Source of the DNA: Salegentibacter sp. 24
GTDB taxonomy: Bacteria; Bacteroidota; Bacteroidia; Flavobacteriales; Flavobacteriaceae
Length of the DNA stretch: 58,528 bases
Reading direction: 5' to 3'
Assembly: GCF_004362395.1 (NCBI RefSeq)
Contig: NZ_SNWE01000025.1
Span: 1 to 58,528 of the forward strand
Below the pieces are notes generated by a model that had not been told where the DNA came from, did not search any database, and was given only the letters and a program-made list of their open reading frames with translations. The translations under genes were made by a program, and so were the position numbers. Position 1 is the stretch's first letter. Every line of letters starts with the position of its first letter. Below, in pieces: positions 16,584 through 26,525 of the stretch.

Positions 16584-18989
16584 TTATGATTTTTTTCCCT
16601 TCATTCTGTTTATTATTCGTTTCCAACGGGATTCCTTGTCAACTCCGTATCCATAGCCATACCCATAAGAATAGCCATATTTAGCTCCATAAGAAAACTT
16701 AGAATAATCCACATCATTCAAAATGATAGCAGGACTTTTGATCTTGCCTTGTTGTTTAAGTTCTTTTGGGAAATCAAGCATTTTCTTATCGGTTAAATCG
16801 GCACGAACCACGTAAAGCGTGGTGTCGGCCAAAGGACTAATGAGTAAGGTATCTGTCACTATCATGGTAGGAGCCGTATCCACCAGTACATAATCATACA
16901 CTTTGGAAGTATATTGTAAAAGCTGCTCCATCCGATCGTTCATAAGCAGTTCTGCCGGGTTTGGGGGAATCGGGCCGGAAAGCACCATATCCATCTTAAT
17001 ACTACCACTTTGATCTTTAGAAATTATTTGTTCTTCTCTAACCTCAAAATCATAAAGGTAGTCTGAAAGTCCTTTTTCACCCATACTGACATCTGCATAG
17101 CGATGTAGTTTTGGGTTCCTGATATCAGCTCCAATTAAGAGAACTTTTTTTCCAGTACTCGCCAGGGTTCGGGCCATATTATAAGAAACAAAAGTCTTAC
17201 CTTCTCCTTTAATTGTAGAAGTAATATATATAATTTCTCCCCTTTCCTTTTTTTTGTTTTGAATCAGGTATGCCAAATTGGTTCTTAAAATCCTAAAAGA
17301 CTCTGCTAATGGTGAACGGTCATTGAGTTCGATTTGTTCGCTTTGGTCACTGGTTATTCTTGGAACCTCACCAATAAACGGTACATGTTTCGTTAAACCT
17401 TGTAATTCTCCTTTATGATGGACTTTTGTATCCAGCATATTTTTAAGAAAAATAATTAGAATTGGGATAATTAATCCAATTAAAAATCCACCAACTAAAA
17501 TTAACCAGGGCTCAGGATCTACCGGGGAATCAATAGTAAAAGCATCATCAATTACGCGTGCTACTGAAGCTGTTGCTGCAAAAGAAATAGCGGCTTCCTC
17601 CCTTCTCTGTAACAAAAATAAATAAAGCTGTTCTTTAATTGTTTGTTGCCTCTGAATACTTCGCATTCCTTTTTCCAAACCTGGAAACGTACTAAAGGCT
17701 CCCTGGGCAATATTTTCACGTTCACCAAGCTCTCTTAACCTTAAATTCAGTGAATTACGGGTGCTTTTAATACTTTCAAAGAGATTTTCCCTTAAACTAT
17801 CGAGTTGCTCGGTTATGGTCTTTACAATAGGATTTCGTTCTGTACCACCTTCCAGGTACAGGTTACGCTCCATAATTAAAGTATTATAGGAATTTACAAG
17901 ACCGGAAATCCCACCCTCACTTATTCCTACCTCAGGTAAAAGTTCATAATTCCCCTGATTTCTTAATAATTCTTCAATTGATTTTAAAAGTTCTAACTGA
18001 GTCTCCAGGTTAAAAATTTCCTGCTCCGCAGCAGAAAATTTCGTTTGGAACTGGGAAGCACCGCTACCCACATCCATTATTTGGTTCTCCCTTTTAAATT
18101 CTGCAATATTTCCTTCCACAGAATCTAATTCAGAGGTGATCATCTCCAGACGGTCCTGAATAAAAGCGGTAGTATTTTCTGCTACCTCCTGTTTATCTTT
18201 AATACCCTCCTCATTAAAACGGTGCATTAACTTATTGAGAAAATCTTCAGATTCTTCCGGAGTCGTCTGTACAATGCTTAAAACCAGGATGTCCTGGGCC
18301 TGACCTTTTTGCGAAATTTGCATTTTAGAAATATATTCGGCGGCTACATCACTTAGCGGACGAATTCTTATATGAACTGGGCTTGTTCTTCTAAAAGTTC
18401 CCTCAACCTTTCCGGATTTTGGTAAAATGGTAAACTTTATATCCCCCAGTGTAATGATTTCTCCTATTTTATGGGTCTCTGAATATTTGCTCGTTTCCTC
18501 TTCCAGAATAAAAGAGGTGTCAGAGATCGGGGTTACAAATAAGTTTTTAGAAATAGAATGAATAATAGCTTCCGGGGTAAGAAATTCTATTAAAACCGGG
18601 CTTGATTCGTATGCCTCAACAGTAATAACATTTCCCTCAATAAAATAACTGATATTATGATCCAGTTCATCAACTACACTTTCTACCAGTTGCTTAGATT
18701 TTAATTTCTCAATATGATTTTGAATTCCATCATCCCCCAGGGAAAAAATAGCACCTCCGGCGGACGGGGAGGCATTCATTGCGTTATTTCCCTGATCATC
18801 CACGATCATCATCGTGGCTTCGGTTCTATATTTAGGAATGGTATACCTATTGTATAAATAAGCTAGTAAGCCACCTATTAGAAAACCCAAAAGAATCCAT
18901 TTCCAATAGGTAAGATATTTAAAAAGCTCTGCTTTTAAATCGAAGGTGGATTCTTCTTTTTCTTCTGTGAAGTCGTTTAATTCTTCCAT
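16584..18989 (-). CDS. wzc: Wzc-type polysaccharide co-polymerase / tyrosine autokinase
   Basis: Inner-membrane protein that controls chain length and works with Wza in export. Seen: an N-terminal Wzz domain with one transmembrane segment near residues 31-50 and a second near 500-525, a long coiled-coil periplasmic region, and a C-terminal BY-kinase with Walker A IKGEGKTFVSYN (about 590), Walker A' LLIGADIRNP and Walker B YDYVLVDTAP. A tyrosine cluster (YGYSYGYGYGYG) near the C-terminus is the autophosphorylation tail. The 801 residues match fused proteobacterial/Bacteroidota Wzc. Starts directly after the wza stop (18990). Confidence 0.95.
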   Translation of the reverse strand: MEELNDFTEEKEESTFDLKAELFKYLTYWKWILLGFLIGGLLAYLYNRYTIPKYRTEATMMIVDDQGNNAMNASPSAGGAIFSLGDDGIQNHIEKLKSKQLVESVVDELDHNISYFIEGNVITVEAYESSPVLIEFLTPEAIIHSISKNLFVTPISDTSFILEEETSKYSETHKIGEIITLGDIKFTILPKSGKVEGTFRRTSPVHIRIRPLSDVAAEYISKMQISQKGQAQDILVLSIVQTTPEESEDFLNKLMHRFNEEGIKDKQEVAENTTAFIQDRLEMITSELDSVEGNIAEFKRENQIMDVGSGASQFQTKFSAAEQEIFNLETQLELLKSIEELLRNQGNYELLPEVGISEGGISGLVNSYNTLIMERNLYLEGGTERNPIVKTITEQLDSLRENLFESIKSTRNSLNLRLRELGERENIAQGAFSTFPGLEKGMRSIQRQQTIKEQLYLFLLQRREEAAISFAATASVARVIDDAFTIDSPVDPEPWLILVGGFLIGLIIPILIIFLKNMLDTKVHHKGELQGLTKHVPFIGEVPRITSDQSEQIELNDRSPLAESFRILRTNLAYLIQNKKKERGEIIYITSTIKGEGKTFVSYNMARTLASTGKKVLLIGADIRNPKLHRYADVSMGEKGLSDYLYDFEVREEQIISKDQSGSIKMDMVLSGPIPPNPAELLMNDRMEQLLQYTSKVYDYVLVDTAPTMIVTDTLLISPLADTTLYVVRADLTDKKMLDFPKELKQQGKIKSPAIILNDVDYSKFSYGAKYGYSYGYGYGYGVDKESRWKRIINRMKGKKS

Positions 18990-19772
18990 CTATCTGGTGA
19001 AAATTAAAATTAAACTCAGTACTGAGCTAACTAGGCCTAATATACTGCTTGGACTACCAAAAAAACCGGCGGATTTCATTCTTCCATATGTCGGTTCCAC
19101 ATAAACAATATCATTCTGTTTAAGATAATAATAGGGACTATCAAAAAGATCAACTTCAGTCATATCTAAATAACCTACTGATTTCACTCCGTCTACCTCA
19201 CGGATCACCATTATATTCTCCCTTTGTCCTGAATAAGTAATATCACCGCTCATAGCTAGTAACTCAGGCATCGAAACCCGTCCATCGGTAATTTGAATAC
19301 GGCCGGGAGCACCTACTTCTCCTAAAACAGTCACGCCGAAATTAACAATTCTGACATCAACTACCGGATTCCTTACATATTCAGAAATTTGCTTCTGTAA
19401 TTTATTTTGTATCTCTGTACGGCTCATGCCTTCAACGTCTACGGTACCAAGTACCGGGAAATTTATAGTGCCCTCAGGACTTACCAGGTAGCCAGTTAAA
19501 GAAAGATTTTGGCCTCCGCCACCTTCAGCTTGTCCTCCTCCTTGTTGATTCATCTGGAAAGGAGCTACAATTTCTTCATTAACTGATGAGGAGGAAACAT
19601 TAATTCTTAATACATCGTTAGCTTCTATTTTTGGCTCATATTCCAACAGATTTTTTTTACCCTCAAGGCTTTCTGCGTTGTTAAAATAGACCACATCATC
19701 TTTTGTGGCACAACTTGATAGGAGTATACTTAAAATAAGAAACATTCCTAGTTTCTTAACTGATATTAACAT
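18990..19772 (-). CDS. wza: Wza-type polysaccharide export lipoprotein
   Basis: Outer-membrane polysaccharide export protein. Seen: a lipoprotein signal with lipobox LLSSC (Cys21), a Poly_export domain (LEYEPKIEANDVLRINVSSS onward), an SLBB-like segment (VLGEVGAPGRIQITDGRVS) and a C-terminal hydrophobic stretch (LGLVSSVLSLILIF) instead of the amphipathic helix of E. coli Wza. At 260 residues it is the short Bacteroidota form. The stop abuts the wzc start, so the two are coupled. It follows the PglF-like gene by 10 bases. Confidence 0.9.
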   Translation of the reverse strand: MLISVKKLGMFLILSILLSSCATKDDVVYFNNAESLEGKKNLLEYEPKIEANDVLRINVSSSSVNEEIVAPFQMNQQGGGQAEGGGGQNLSLTGYLVSPEGTINFPVLGTVDVEGMSRTEIQNKLQKQISEYVRNPVVDVRIVNFGVTVLGEVGAPGRIQITDGRVSMPELLAMSGDITYSGQRENIMVIREVDGVKSVGYLDMTEVDLFDSPYYYLKQNDIVYVEPTYGRMKSAGFFGSPSSILGLVSSVLSLILIFTR

Positions 19773-19782
19773 GCAGTTTATT

Positions 19783-21759
19783 TTATTTACTTATTACTTC
19801 TTCTTTACTATCTAGACTCTCGAAAGTAGAGTTATTACTTTTAAATTCCGGAATGAGGATTTTTAATTTTTTAACCATCTTATCAGCTTTTAAAGAATTG
19901 GCCGATTTTATTATGCTTTCTATTTTCTCACTGATGTGTTCATAATCCCTAACCACTTCCTGACCTATCATAATTTTTTTATGATGTGTTGGCAATGTTT
20001 TACACTCATCATTCAATAATTCCTCGTATAGTTTCTCTCCTGGCCGTAATCCGGTAATTTTCACCTTAATATTCTTATTAGGGTCATAACCGGCAAGTTT
20101 AATCATTTTTATGGCCAAATCCATAATTTTAACCGGTTCTCCCATATCAAAAATAAAGATTTCCCCTCCTTTTCCCATAGCTCCGGCTTCTAGAACCAGT
20201 TGACAAGCCTCTGGAATTGTCATAAAATATCTAATGATATCTGGATGGGTAATGGTTACAGGGCCTCCTTTTTCTATTTGTTTTTTAAATAGTGGAACTA
20301 CAGATCCATTTGAACCTAAAACATTTCCAAAACGGGTAGTGATAAACTTAGTTGTATTTATATCATGAATTGTTCGTGAATGGTAAAGTGATTGCACATA
20401 CATTTCTGCCGCCCTTTTGGAGGCTCCCATGACATTACTTGGGTTTACCGCTTTGTCGGTTGAAACCATAACAAAATGAGTAACCTTATATTTCAAAGAA
20501 AGATCAGCAAGGTTTTTGGTGCCCTGAATATTTACAAAAACGGCTTCATGCGGATTTTCCTCCATTAAGGGAACATGTTTATATGCAGCAGCGTGATAAA
20601 CCACATCAATCGATTGATTTTGGAACATCAGTTCCAAGCGCTTTAGATTTCCGACATCGCAAATAATAAATTTACAATTCAACTCTGGATACTTGGCTTG
20701 TACCTCAAGACTTAGACTGTGTAAAGGAGTTTCAGCCTGATCCAGAATTATTAGCTTTTTTGGATTATATTGGGCAACCTGTCTCACAATTTCGCTCCCG
20801 ATGGAACCCGCACCCCCGGTTACCAAAATTGTCTTTCCAGTTAATTGTGCAATCTTATTTTCCGGATTAAGTTTAATCGGCTCCCGCTCTAAAAGGTCTT
20901 CAATTTGAAGCGATTTAACCTTCTTGGCAATAGGTTGTGTATCTTCTCCCCAGGTAGAGATAATGGGAGCATTAAAAACTTTTACATTATTTTCAAGACA
21001 GTCCTCTACAAATGAAAATTTCTCTTCTGCTGAAAAATTATTCTCAGAAAGAATAATAGCTTGCGCATTAACCGATTCAACGGCCTTATGAATTTCTGCG
21101 GAATAATTAATTACCGGCTTATCCAGCAAACGGATACTTTTATTATGTCTTTCATTGGTTAAAAATCCGACGATTTTAAACCTTCTGGGAATTTCAATAT
21201 CAAGCGCACCAGCTATAGAAATTGCATTTTCATCTGCTCCCAGGATAACCGCGTTTAAAATATCCTCATCCCTGCTAACCAATTTAAAATACTCATAGAT
21301 CTGTTTTACTCCCAATCTAAATAGAAATAGTAAAGAAAACGAAATACACAAATTGATTAATAACCCACCTACCAAAAAGAGCTTTTCACCTATGACGAAA
21401 TAAGTAATATAGTTGATGAACAATAAAGTTATAAAAGAACTAATGGTAGCAAGCAAAAGCTTTAATGCATCTATATTGGAAGAATACCTAATAATTCCCG
21501 CGTAGGTTTTAAAAATATAGAAATAAAATGTATGCACTGCTATTATAATAAATGCTTTATCGTAAAAACTCAGTACCGTATAGTAATTTGGAGTAAGGTC
21601 GACAACAATTAAAACAGTAAATAAGGTGGAAATAGCTACCAGGGCAAGGTCTATTAAATAAACTGCCCATCTGGGAAGATATTTGATATTTCTTAAATCC
21701 AATGCATTGTCAGTACCCGACAGAATATTTCTTAATGCATTATTTACTTTATTCCCCAT
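19783..21759 (-). CDS. PglF/FlaA1-like UDP-GlcNAc 4,6-dehydratase
   Basis: Membrane-bound nucleoside-diphosphate-sugar dehydratase. Seen: four N-terminal hydrophobic helices (within about residues 30-160), a CoA/nucleotide-binding-like middle, then an extended SDR domain with GGAGSIGSEIVRQ (about 315) and STDKAVNPSNVMGASKR (about 440), where Met replaces the usual SDR Tyr as in FlaA1/WbpM/PglF enzymes. The 658 residues fit the PglF/WbpM size. Adjacent PglE-, PglD- and PglC-like genes argue for UDP-2,4-diacetamido-trideoxyglucose (bacillosamine) synthesis; a WbpM-like role for QuiNAc alone is the alternative. Confidence 0.85.
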   Translation of the reverse strand: MGNKVNNALRNILSGTDNALDLRNIKYLPRWAVYLIDLALVAISTLFTVLIVVDLTPNYYTVLSFYDKAFIIIAVHTFYFYIFKTYAGIIRYSSNIDALKLLLATISSFITLLFINYITYFVIGEKLFLVGGLLINLCISFSLLFLFRLGVKQIYEYFKLVSRDEDILNAVILGADENAISIAGALDIEIPRRFKIVGFLTNERHNKSIRLLDKPVINYSAEIHKAVESVNAQAIILSENNFSAEEKFSFVEDCLENNVKVFNAPIISTWGEDTQPIAKKVKSLQIEDLLEREPIKLNPENKIAQLTGKTILVTGGAGSIGSEIVRQVAQYNPKKLIILDQAETPLHSLSLEVQAKYPELNCKFIICDVGNLKRLELMFQNQSIDVVYHAAAYKHVPLMEENPHEAVFVNIQGTKNLADLSLKYKVTHFVMVSTDKAVNPSNVMGASKRAAEMYVQSLYHSRTIHDINTTKFITTRFGNVLGSNGSVVPLFKKQIEKGGPVTITHPDIIRYFMTIPEACQLVLEAGAMGKGGEIFIFDMGEPVKIMDLAIKMIKLAGYDPNKNIKVKITGLRPGEKLYEELLNDECKTLPTHHKKIMIGQEVVRDYEHISEKIESIIKSANSLKADKMVKKLKILIPEFKSNNSTFESLDSKEEVISK

Positions 21760-21771
21760 AATCCAACACTT

Positions 21772-22926
21772 CTACTTTCTAAAACAGGATAAAACTCCGG
21801 TTTTAATACGAGCTTTTTCCTCCTGGGTCAAATTAGAACCCGAAGGTAAACAGAGCCCATTCTCAAATAACTGCCCAGCAACCCCCTCTCCGTAAAAAGG
21901 AGCATTTTTAAACACGGGTTGCATATGCATAGGTTTCCACAAGGGCCGACTTTCAATATTTAATTTTTCAAGATGTAAACGCAATTTTTCACGACTTATT
22001 CCACCGGTCCTATTTTTATCAAGGCTAACTACACTTAACCAATGGTTACAAAAATAATCATCGTTTGGGGCACTAAAAACTTTGACCCCTTCTATTTCAG
22101 AAAACAAATTTACATAAAAATCGTGCATTTGCCTTCTTGCCTCCACCCGGTCATCTATCACTTCCATTTGGCCTCGCCCTATACCTGCAGAAATATTACT
22201 TAGCCTGTAATTATAACCAATTTCACTATGTTGATAATGCGGCGCGGCATCTCTTGCCTGGGTAGCTAAAAAAACTGCCTTATCTTTTGCAATTTGAGAC
22301 CTGGTTACCAAAGCTCCGCCTCCAGAGGTAGTGATAATTTTGTTTCCGTTAAAAGAAAGTATCGCATATTCTGCAAAAGTCCCGCACTTTTCCCCTTTAT
22401 AAGTACTACCTAAAGCTTCAGCAGCATCTTCCACTACCGGGATTTCATACTTCCGGGCAACTTTATGGACTTCATCTACCTGGTAAGGCATTCCGTATAA
22501 ATGTACGGCAATTATTGCTTTTGGTTTTTTTCCTTTTGAAATTCTGTCCTCAATTGCTACCCTTAAGGCTTTAGGACAGAGATTTAAGGTTTTCTCCTCG
22601 CTATCAATAAAAACCGGGCTAGCACCTAAATAAGCAATAGGATTTGCGGAAGCCGCAAAGGTCATACTTTGACAAACCACTTCATCCCCTGCTTTGACCC
22701 CTAGCATTATCAATGCAAGATGCAGGGCGGCTGTCCCAGAACTTAAAGCAGCTACGGCTCCTTCCCCAGAGGAATTTGTAAAAAGATATTTTTTTATATC
22801 CTCTTCAAACCCATTAACATTGGGTCCCAAAGGGGCTACCCAATTTTGCTTAAAAGCTTCATTGACGAATTTTTGCTCATTTCCGCCCATGTGGGGAGAT
22901 GATAACCAGATTTTATCTTTATTCAT
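21772..22926 (-). CDS. PglE-like DegT/DnrJ/EryC1 sugar aminotransferase
   Basis: PLP-dependent aminotransferase expected to aminate C4 of UDP-4-keto-6-deoxy-GlcNAc. Seen: the opening WLSSPHMGGNEQKFV typical of this subgroup, SGTAALHLAL (about residue 62-71), ERD-type AAEALGSTY with cofactor Asp nearby (VVEDAAEALG), and the PLP lysine in SFNGNKIITTSGGG (about 195). The 384 residues are full length. The start overlaps the PglD-like stop by eight bases, linking the two steps. Product assignment comes from the neighbours. Confidence 0.85.
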   Translation of the reverse strand: MNKDKIWLSSPHMGGNEQKFVNEAFKQNWVAPLGPNVNGFEEDIKKYLFTNSSGEGAVAALSSGTAALHLALIMLGVKAGDEVVCQSMTFAASANPIAYLGASPVFIDSEEKTLNLCPKALRVAIEDRISKGKKPKAIIAVHLYGMPYQVDEVHKVARKYEIPVVEDAAEALGSTYKGEKCGTFAEYAILSFNGNKIITTSGGGALVTRSQIAKDKAVFLATQARDAAPHYQHSEIGYNYRLSNISAGIGRGQMEVIDDRVEARRQMHDFYVNLFSEIEGVKVFSAPNDDYFCNHWLSVVSLDKNRTGGISREKLRLHLEKLNIESRPLWKPMHMQPVFKNAPFYGEGVAGQLFENGLCLPSGSNLTQEEKARIKTGVLSCFRK

Positions 22927-23521
22927 TTAAATATTTTATTACTTTTCCAGGATTTCCGACCACTACAGCAAAATCCGGCACATCTTCAATTATAACAGCA
23001 CCAGCACCTATGGAAGCCCATTTTCCTATTCTTACTCCGGGTATAACCGAAGTCCCTGTACCGACCTGCGTACCCTCGCCAACATTTACATTGCCCGTAA
23101 TTACGGTGTTTGGAGCTATGTGCACAAAATCTTCCAGAAATACATCGTGTTCAACAACTGCACCAGAATTTATAATACAATGTTTTCCAATTTTTGTACC
23201 CGAATTAACAATAGCTCCCGGCATAATAACGGTTCCTTTATCACACTCAATATTTGGCGAAATAATTGCCGAGGCATGACTAAGTGCCTCAGAGAATAAG
23301 CCCGTAAACCTGCGGGCAACTTGCTTTCTAATTACATTATTGCCTATTGCAAAGACCGTGGGAGTTTTTAAAAGTTCTTCATTAGGCTTATGAATAACTT
23401 TAAACCCCATAAATTCTTCAATTTCAGTGTTGTCGTCAAAAATAGACACCAGTTGAATATTTCTGCTTCTCAGTATATCATAAACAACTTTTCCGTGACC
23501 GCTTGCTCCGTATATATTCAT
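22919..23521 (-). CDS. PglD/NeuD-like sugar O/N-acetyltransferase
   Basis: 200 residues: an N-terminal nucleotide-sugar binding Rossmann-like part (MNIYGASGHGKVVYDIL) followed by a left-handed beta-helix of hexapeptide repeats (from about residue 88, for example INSGAVVEHDVFLEDFVHI and IGKWASIGAGAVI). The His in VVEHD is at the place of the PglD catalytic base. Expected to acetylate the 4-amino group made by the adjacent aminotransferase. It lies one base after the sugar-transferase stop. Confidence 0.85.
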   Translation of the reverse strand: MNIYGASGHGKVVYDILRSRNIQLVSIFDDNTEIEEFMGFKVIHKPNEELLKTPTVFAIGNNVIRKQVARRFTGLFSEALSHASAIISPNIECDKGTVIMPGAIVNSGTKIGKHCIINSGAVVEHDVFLEDFVHIAPNTVITGNVNVGEGTQVGTGTSVIPGVRIGKWASIGAGAVIIEDVPDFAVVVGNPGKVIKYLNE

Positions 23522-23522
23522 A

Positions 23523-24128
23523 TTAGTTTTTTCCGTTAAAAGCTTCTGTGGTAGCCATATTAGCGGTATTAATTCCCTCTGAAATCATTACTTTTTTAAC
23601 TGTTTTAAATATGATACTTAGATCCAGCAAGAAAGACAGGTTTTCCACATACCAAACATCATATTCAAACTTCTTGGTCCAACTAATAGCATTTCTTCCA
23701 TTAACCTGGGCCCAACCGGTAATCCCCGGTTTGACCTTGTGCCGTTTTTTTTGCCTTTCAGAATATAAAGACAAATACTGGGGCAATAAGGGTCTGGGAC
23801 CTACCAAACTCATATCCCCTTTTAAAACATTTATTAATTGGGGAATTTCATCAATAGAAGTTTTTCTAACAAATCTTCCAATCGCTGTTAATCTTTTATC
23901 ATCAGGAAGCAAATTTCCATTTTCATCCTTCTGATCGGTCATTGTTTTAAACTTTATAATTTTGAAAATTCGCTCATCTTTCCCCGGTCTTCTCTGAAAA
24001 AAAAAGGGTTTTCCATTATTGGCCAAAACTAATAAAAGTAAGATTGGAATTAATAACGGACTTAGCACTAATAATGCCATAAAAGCAATAAAAAAATCAA
24101 GGAAATTTTTAAAAAAATGCCTGTACAT
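23523..24128 (-). CDS. PglC-like phosphoglycosyl transferase (initiating sugar transferase)
   Basis: Monotopic phosphoglycosyl transferase that moves a sugar-1-phosphate from UDP-sugar to undecaprenyl phosphate, starting the repeat unit at the inner membrane. Seen: one N-terminal re-entrant hydrophobic helix (about 12-36), FQRRPGKDERIFKIIKFKTM, the catalytic DE pair (SIDEIPQL), GPRPLLPQY and KPGITGWAQVNGRN. With 201 residues it is the short PglC form without extra membrane helices. Next to PglD/E/F homologues, so the donor is probably UDP-diNAc-bacillosamine. Confidence 0.9.
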   Translation of the reverse strand: MYRHFFKNFLDFFIAFMALLVLSPLLIPILLLLVLANNGKPFFFQRRPGKDERIFKIIKFKTMTDQKDENGNLLPDDKRLTAIGRFVRKTSIDEIPQLINVLKGDMSLVGPRPLLPQYLSLYSERQKKRHKVKPGITGWAQVNGRNAISWTKKFEYDVWYVENLSFLLDLSIIFKTVKKVMISEGINTANMATTEAFNGKN

Positions 24129-24173
24129 AGAAGAACTAGGGGATTTGTGGTAACCAATTTTGGCACTACAAAA

Positions 24174-25331
24174 CTAAGATTTTAAATATTGTTTTTCGAG
24201 GCTTTTGTATTCCTTTAACAGAATTTGCCAAAATTCATGCCGTTCATAATACTTGCAGATTTCCTTTCGAGCATTTGCTGACAATCTCTGGGTATAAGTC
24301 TTATTTTCAATAAATAATTCCATCGCGGTAACCAGTGCAGAAACATCTTTAACAGGAATAATAACACCATTAATACCTTCTACTACAATTTCATTACAGC
24401 CATTAATATCACTCACTATGGCTGGTAAATTCATTGCTCCGGCTTGCATCACCACATTAGGAAAACCTTCCCGATAACTCGGAAATGCCAGGGCGTTTGA
24501 AATAGCGAAATAAGGTCGTACATCTTCCTGGTAACCAGAAGTGAAAATTTTTTGGTTATCGCGTATAGTTTTAAAAGTCTCATCTTTTAAAGGATCCAGT
24601 TTCTTTTCAAAAGGACCAACGAGCAGTAAAGAAACATTCTTCTTTTTTATCTTTTTAAAAGCTTCAACAAGTTCATTTATACCTTTTTCTCCAACCAATC
24701 TTCCAACAAAAATAAATACAAAATCATCCTGTGGAATTCCAAGTGCCTGTCGCTTATTTTTCTTTTGAGTTTCATCGAATTGGTTTGGATCAAAGTATTT
24801 AGTATCAATCCCATTGGAACTACCTTTCCCTAGTACTTTTAATTTACCCTTTTCTGTAAAACCTTCCACAAAGATAATATCTCTTAAACCCCGGGAATTA
24901 GGATAGACCTTTGTTGCTAATTTATAGGTGAATTTTTCCACAAGATTTAAGAGCCTTCGCTTAATTCCTGTTGTCTCTAATAAAGGTAAACCAGCTACGG
25001 TATGCAGCCTTACTGGTACCCCGGCCATCTTAGCTGCCAGCATACCGACAATACCCGCTTTTGGAGTATGTGTATGGACAATTTCAGGTTTCTCCCTTTT
25101 GAAGAAATTGTAAAGTTTCCATACCGCTTTTAAATCCTGTAAAGGGGTAATCGATCTGGTCATTTCCACCCAGAAGGTCTTCACTCCATTTCTATTACTG
25201 TATTTCCTCAAACGCTCCTTTTCCGCAGCCACCGCAATTACTTCATAATAGCGGTTCATATAAGTCAGTTGACCCTCCAGGAGCTTTTCGAGCGAAAGTG
25301 GTATGGTTGTGATGCGAATGAGTTTTTTCAT
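24174..25331 (-). CDS. GT4 glycosyltransferase, PglA-like
   Basis: GT-B fold glycosyltransferase (385 residues). Seen: HTHTPKAGIVGMLAAKMAGVP in the N-terminal half, FIFVGRLVGEKGI (about 210) and the nucleotide-sugar site YREGFPNVVMQAGA with the EX7E-like acid (about 290-303). In bacillosamine loci a GT4 (PglA) adds the second sugar, and this gene directly precedes the PglC-like gene in transcription order, so that role is plausible. Donor and acceptor are not readable from sequence. Gap of 45 bases to the next gene. Confidence 0.8.
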   Translation of the reverse strand: MKKLIRITTIPLSLEKLLEGQLTYMNRYYEVIAVAAEKERLRKYSNRNGVKTFWVEMTRSITPLQDLKAVWKLYNFFKREKPEIVHTHTPKAGIVGMLAAKMAGVPVRLHTVAGLPLLETTGIKRRLLNLVEKFTYKLATKVYPNSRGLRDIIFVEGFTEKGKLKVLGKGSSNGIDTKYFDPNQFDETQKKNKRQALGIPQDDFVFIFVGRLVGEKGINELVEAFKKIKKKNVSLLLVGPFEKKLDPLKDETFKTIRDNQKIFTSGYQEDVRPYFAISNALAFPSYREGFPNVVMQAGAMNLPAIVSDINGCNEIVVEGINGVIIPVKDVSALVTAMELFIENKTYTQRLSANARKEICKYYERHEFWQILLKEYKSLEKQYLKS

Positions 25332-25357
25332 TAGTGCTTCTGTATAAAATATTCTAA

Positions 25358-26518
25358 TTATTTTAGGTTTCCCATTGCAGTAACAATCCTTTCAGTATAT
25401 TTCTTCCACGTAAAATTGCTTTCTAGCGAAGTAATTAAATGCTGCTTGTAGCTCAACTTACTTCTTAAATCAGGATCTGTAATCAAACGAAATAAATGAG
25501 ATTTCAATTCTGTCTTATCTTGAGAAGTCAACAACAAATCCTCCCCGTCTAAAAACATTTTCTCAACTGAAGGAATACGAGGTGCAATAACCGGGAGTCC
25601 AACAGAAAGATATTCAAAAATTTTCAAGGGATTCATATAAGTATTAGCATAGTGATGAACAGCCAGATCGAAACAATTAAGGTTTATATTTATATTTTCA
25701 TGCCTGGTCCATCCCCTGAATATAACTTTCCCCTCTAGCCTCAATTTTTTCACTTTATCTTTTAGCTTTGCCATTGCCGGGCCATCACCAATAATCACCA
25801 GGGCTAAATAAGAAAACTCCTTATGCAAGTCAAAAAAGGCCTCGATGAGGATCTCAAGTTTTTTATGATGGTCCAGAGTTCCAATGTAACCAATTATAAA
25901 AGAGTCTAGAGGATAATTCAGTGTTTTACGTAAACTCCGCTTATTATTTAAAGGAAAGAATTTATCTGTATCTGTTCCATTATGAATAACAAAATCCCTG
26001 GTCTGATCTAGATAATCCCCCATTATAGCTTTCCGGGAAAACTCTGATATAAAAATGTTTAAATCGGCCTGCTGATAGGCCTTCCTTTGTAATTTTCGAA
26101 ATTTATTTTTGAAAGCTATGTTTCTAAATGGCTCATCAAAAGGAGAACCGTTAACCTGGGTGCAAATCTTCAACTCTGGAAATTCCTTTTTAAGCTGGTG
26201 GATCTGCAGAAAATTGGAATCAATTTGCATAAACAGAACATCAGGCTTGAACTGTAGAATCTTTTCCTTTAAGGCCTTCATATAAAAACTACTCCTGCGA
26301 TAAAAAAAAACAACTTGCAGCAAAGGAATTGCTTTAAGCTTATTTTTAATTCCCGAATTTTCACTATTACCACTGCTAAATTCTCTTTTTACTTTTAAAG
26401 GAAAAATAGTTTTCTCTTCAATTACCGCCATGTTATCCAATTGCTTAAAAAATTCTTTAGACTGGATACTTCCCCCGTGATTGGCGTAAAAAGATGTGGA
26501 ATAATAAAGTAGCCTCAT
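25358..26518 (-). CDS. GT4 glycosyltransferase
   Basis: 386 residues, GT-B fold. Seen: an N-terminal segment opening YYSTSFYANHGGSIQSKEFF, IGYIGTLDHHKKLEILIEAF (about 205-225), VIIGDGPAMAKLKDKV, and LKIFEYLSVGLPVIAPRIPS, where the usual EX7E glutamate is replaced by a FEYLSVG arrangement common in GT4. Probably transfers a sugar to the lipid-linked repeat unit. Lies between the GT29-like gene (8 bases) and the PglA-like GT4 gene. Confidence 0.75.
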   Translation of the reverse strand: MRLLYYSTSFYANHGGSIQSKEFFKQLDNMAVIEEKTIFPLKVKREFSSGNSENSGIKNKLKAIPLLQVVFFYRRSSFYMKALKEKILQFKPDVLFMQIDSNFLQIHQLKKEFPELKICTQVNGSPFDEPFRNIAFKNKFRKLQRKAYQQADLNIFISEFSRKAIMGDYLDQTRDFVIHNGTDTDKFFPLNNKRSLRKTLNYPLDSFIIGYIGTLDHHKKLEILIEAFFDLHKEFSYLALVIIGDGPAMAKLKDKVKKLRLEGKVIFRGWTRHENININLNCFDLAVHHYANTYMNPLKIFEYLSVGLPVIAPRIPSVEKMFLDGEDLLLTSQDKTELKSHLFRLITDPDLRSKLSYKQHLITSLESNFTWKKYTERIVTAMGNLK

Positions 26519-26525
26519 ATTATTT

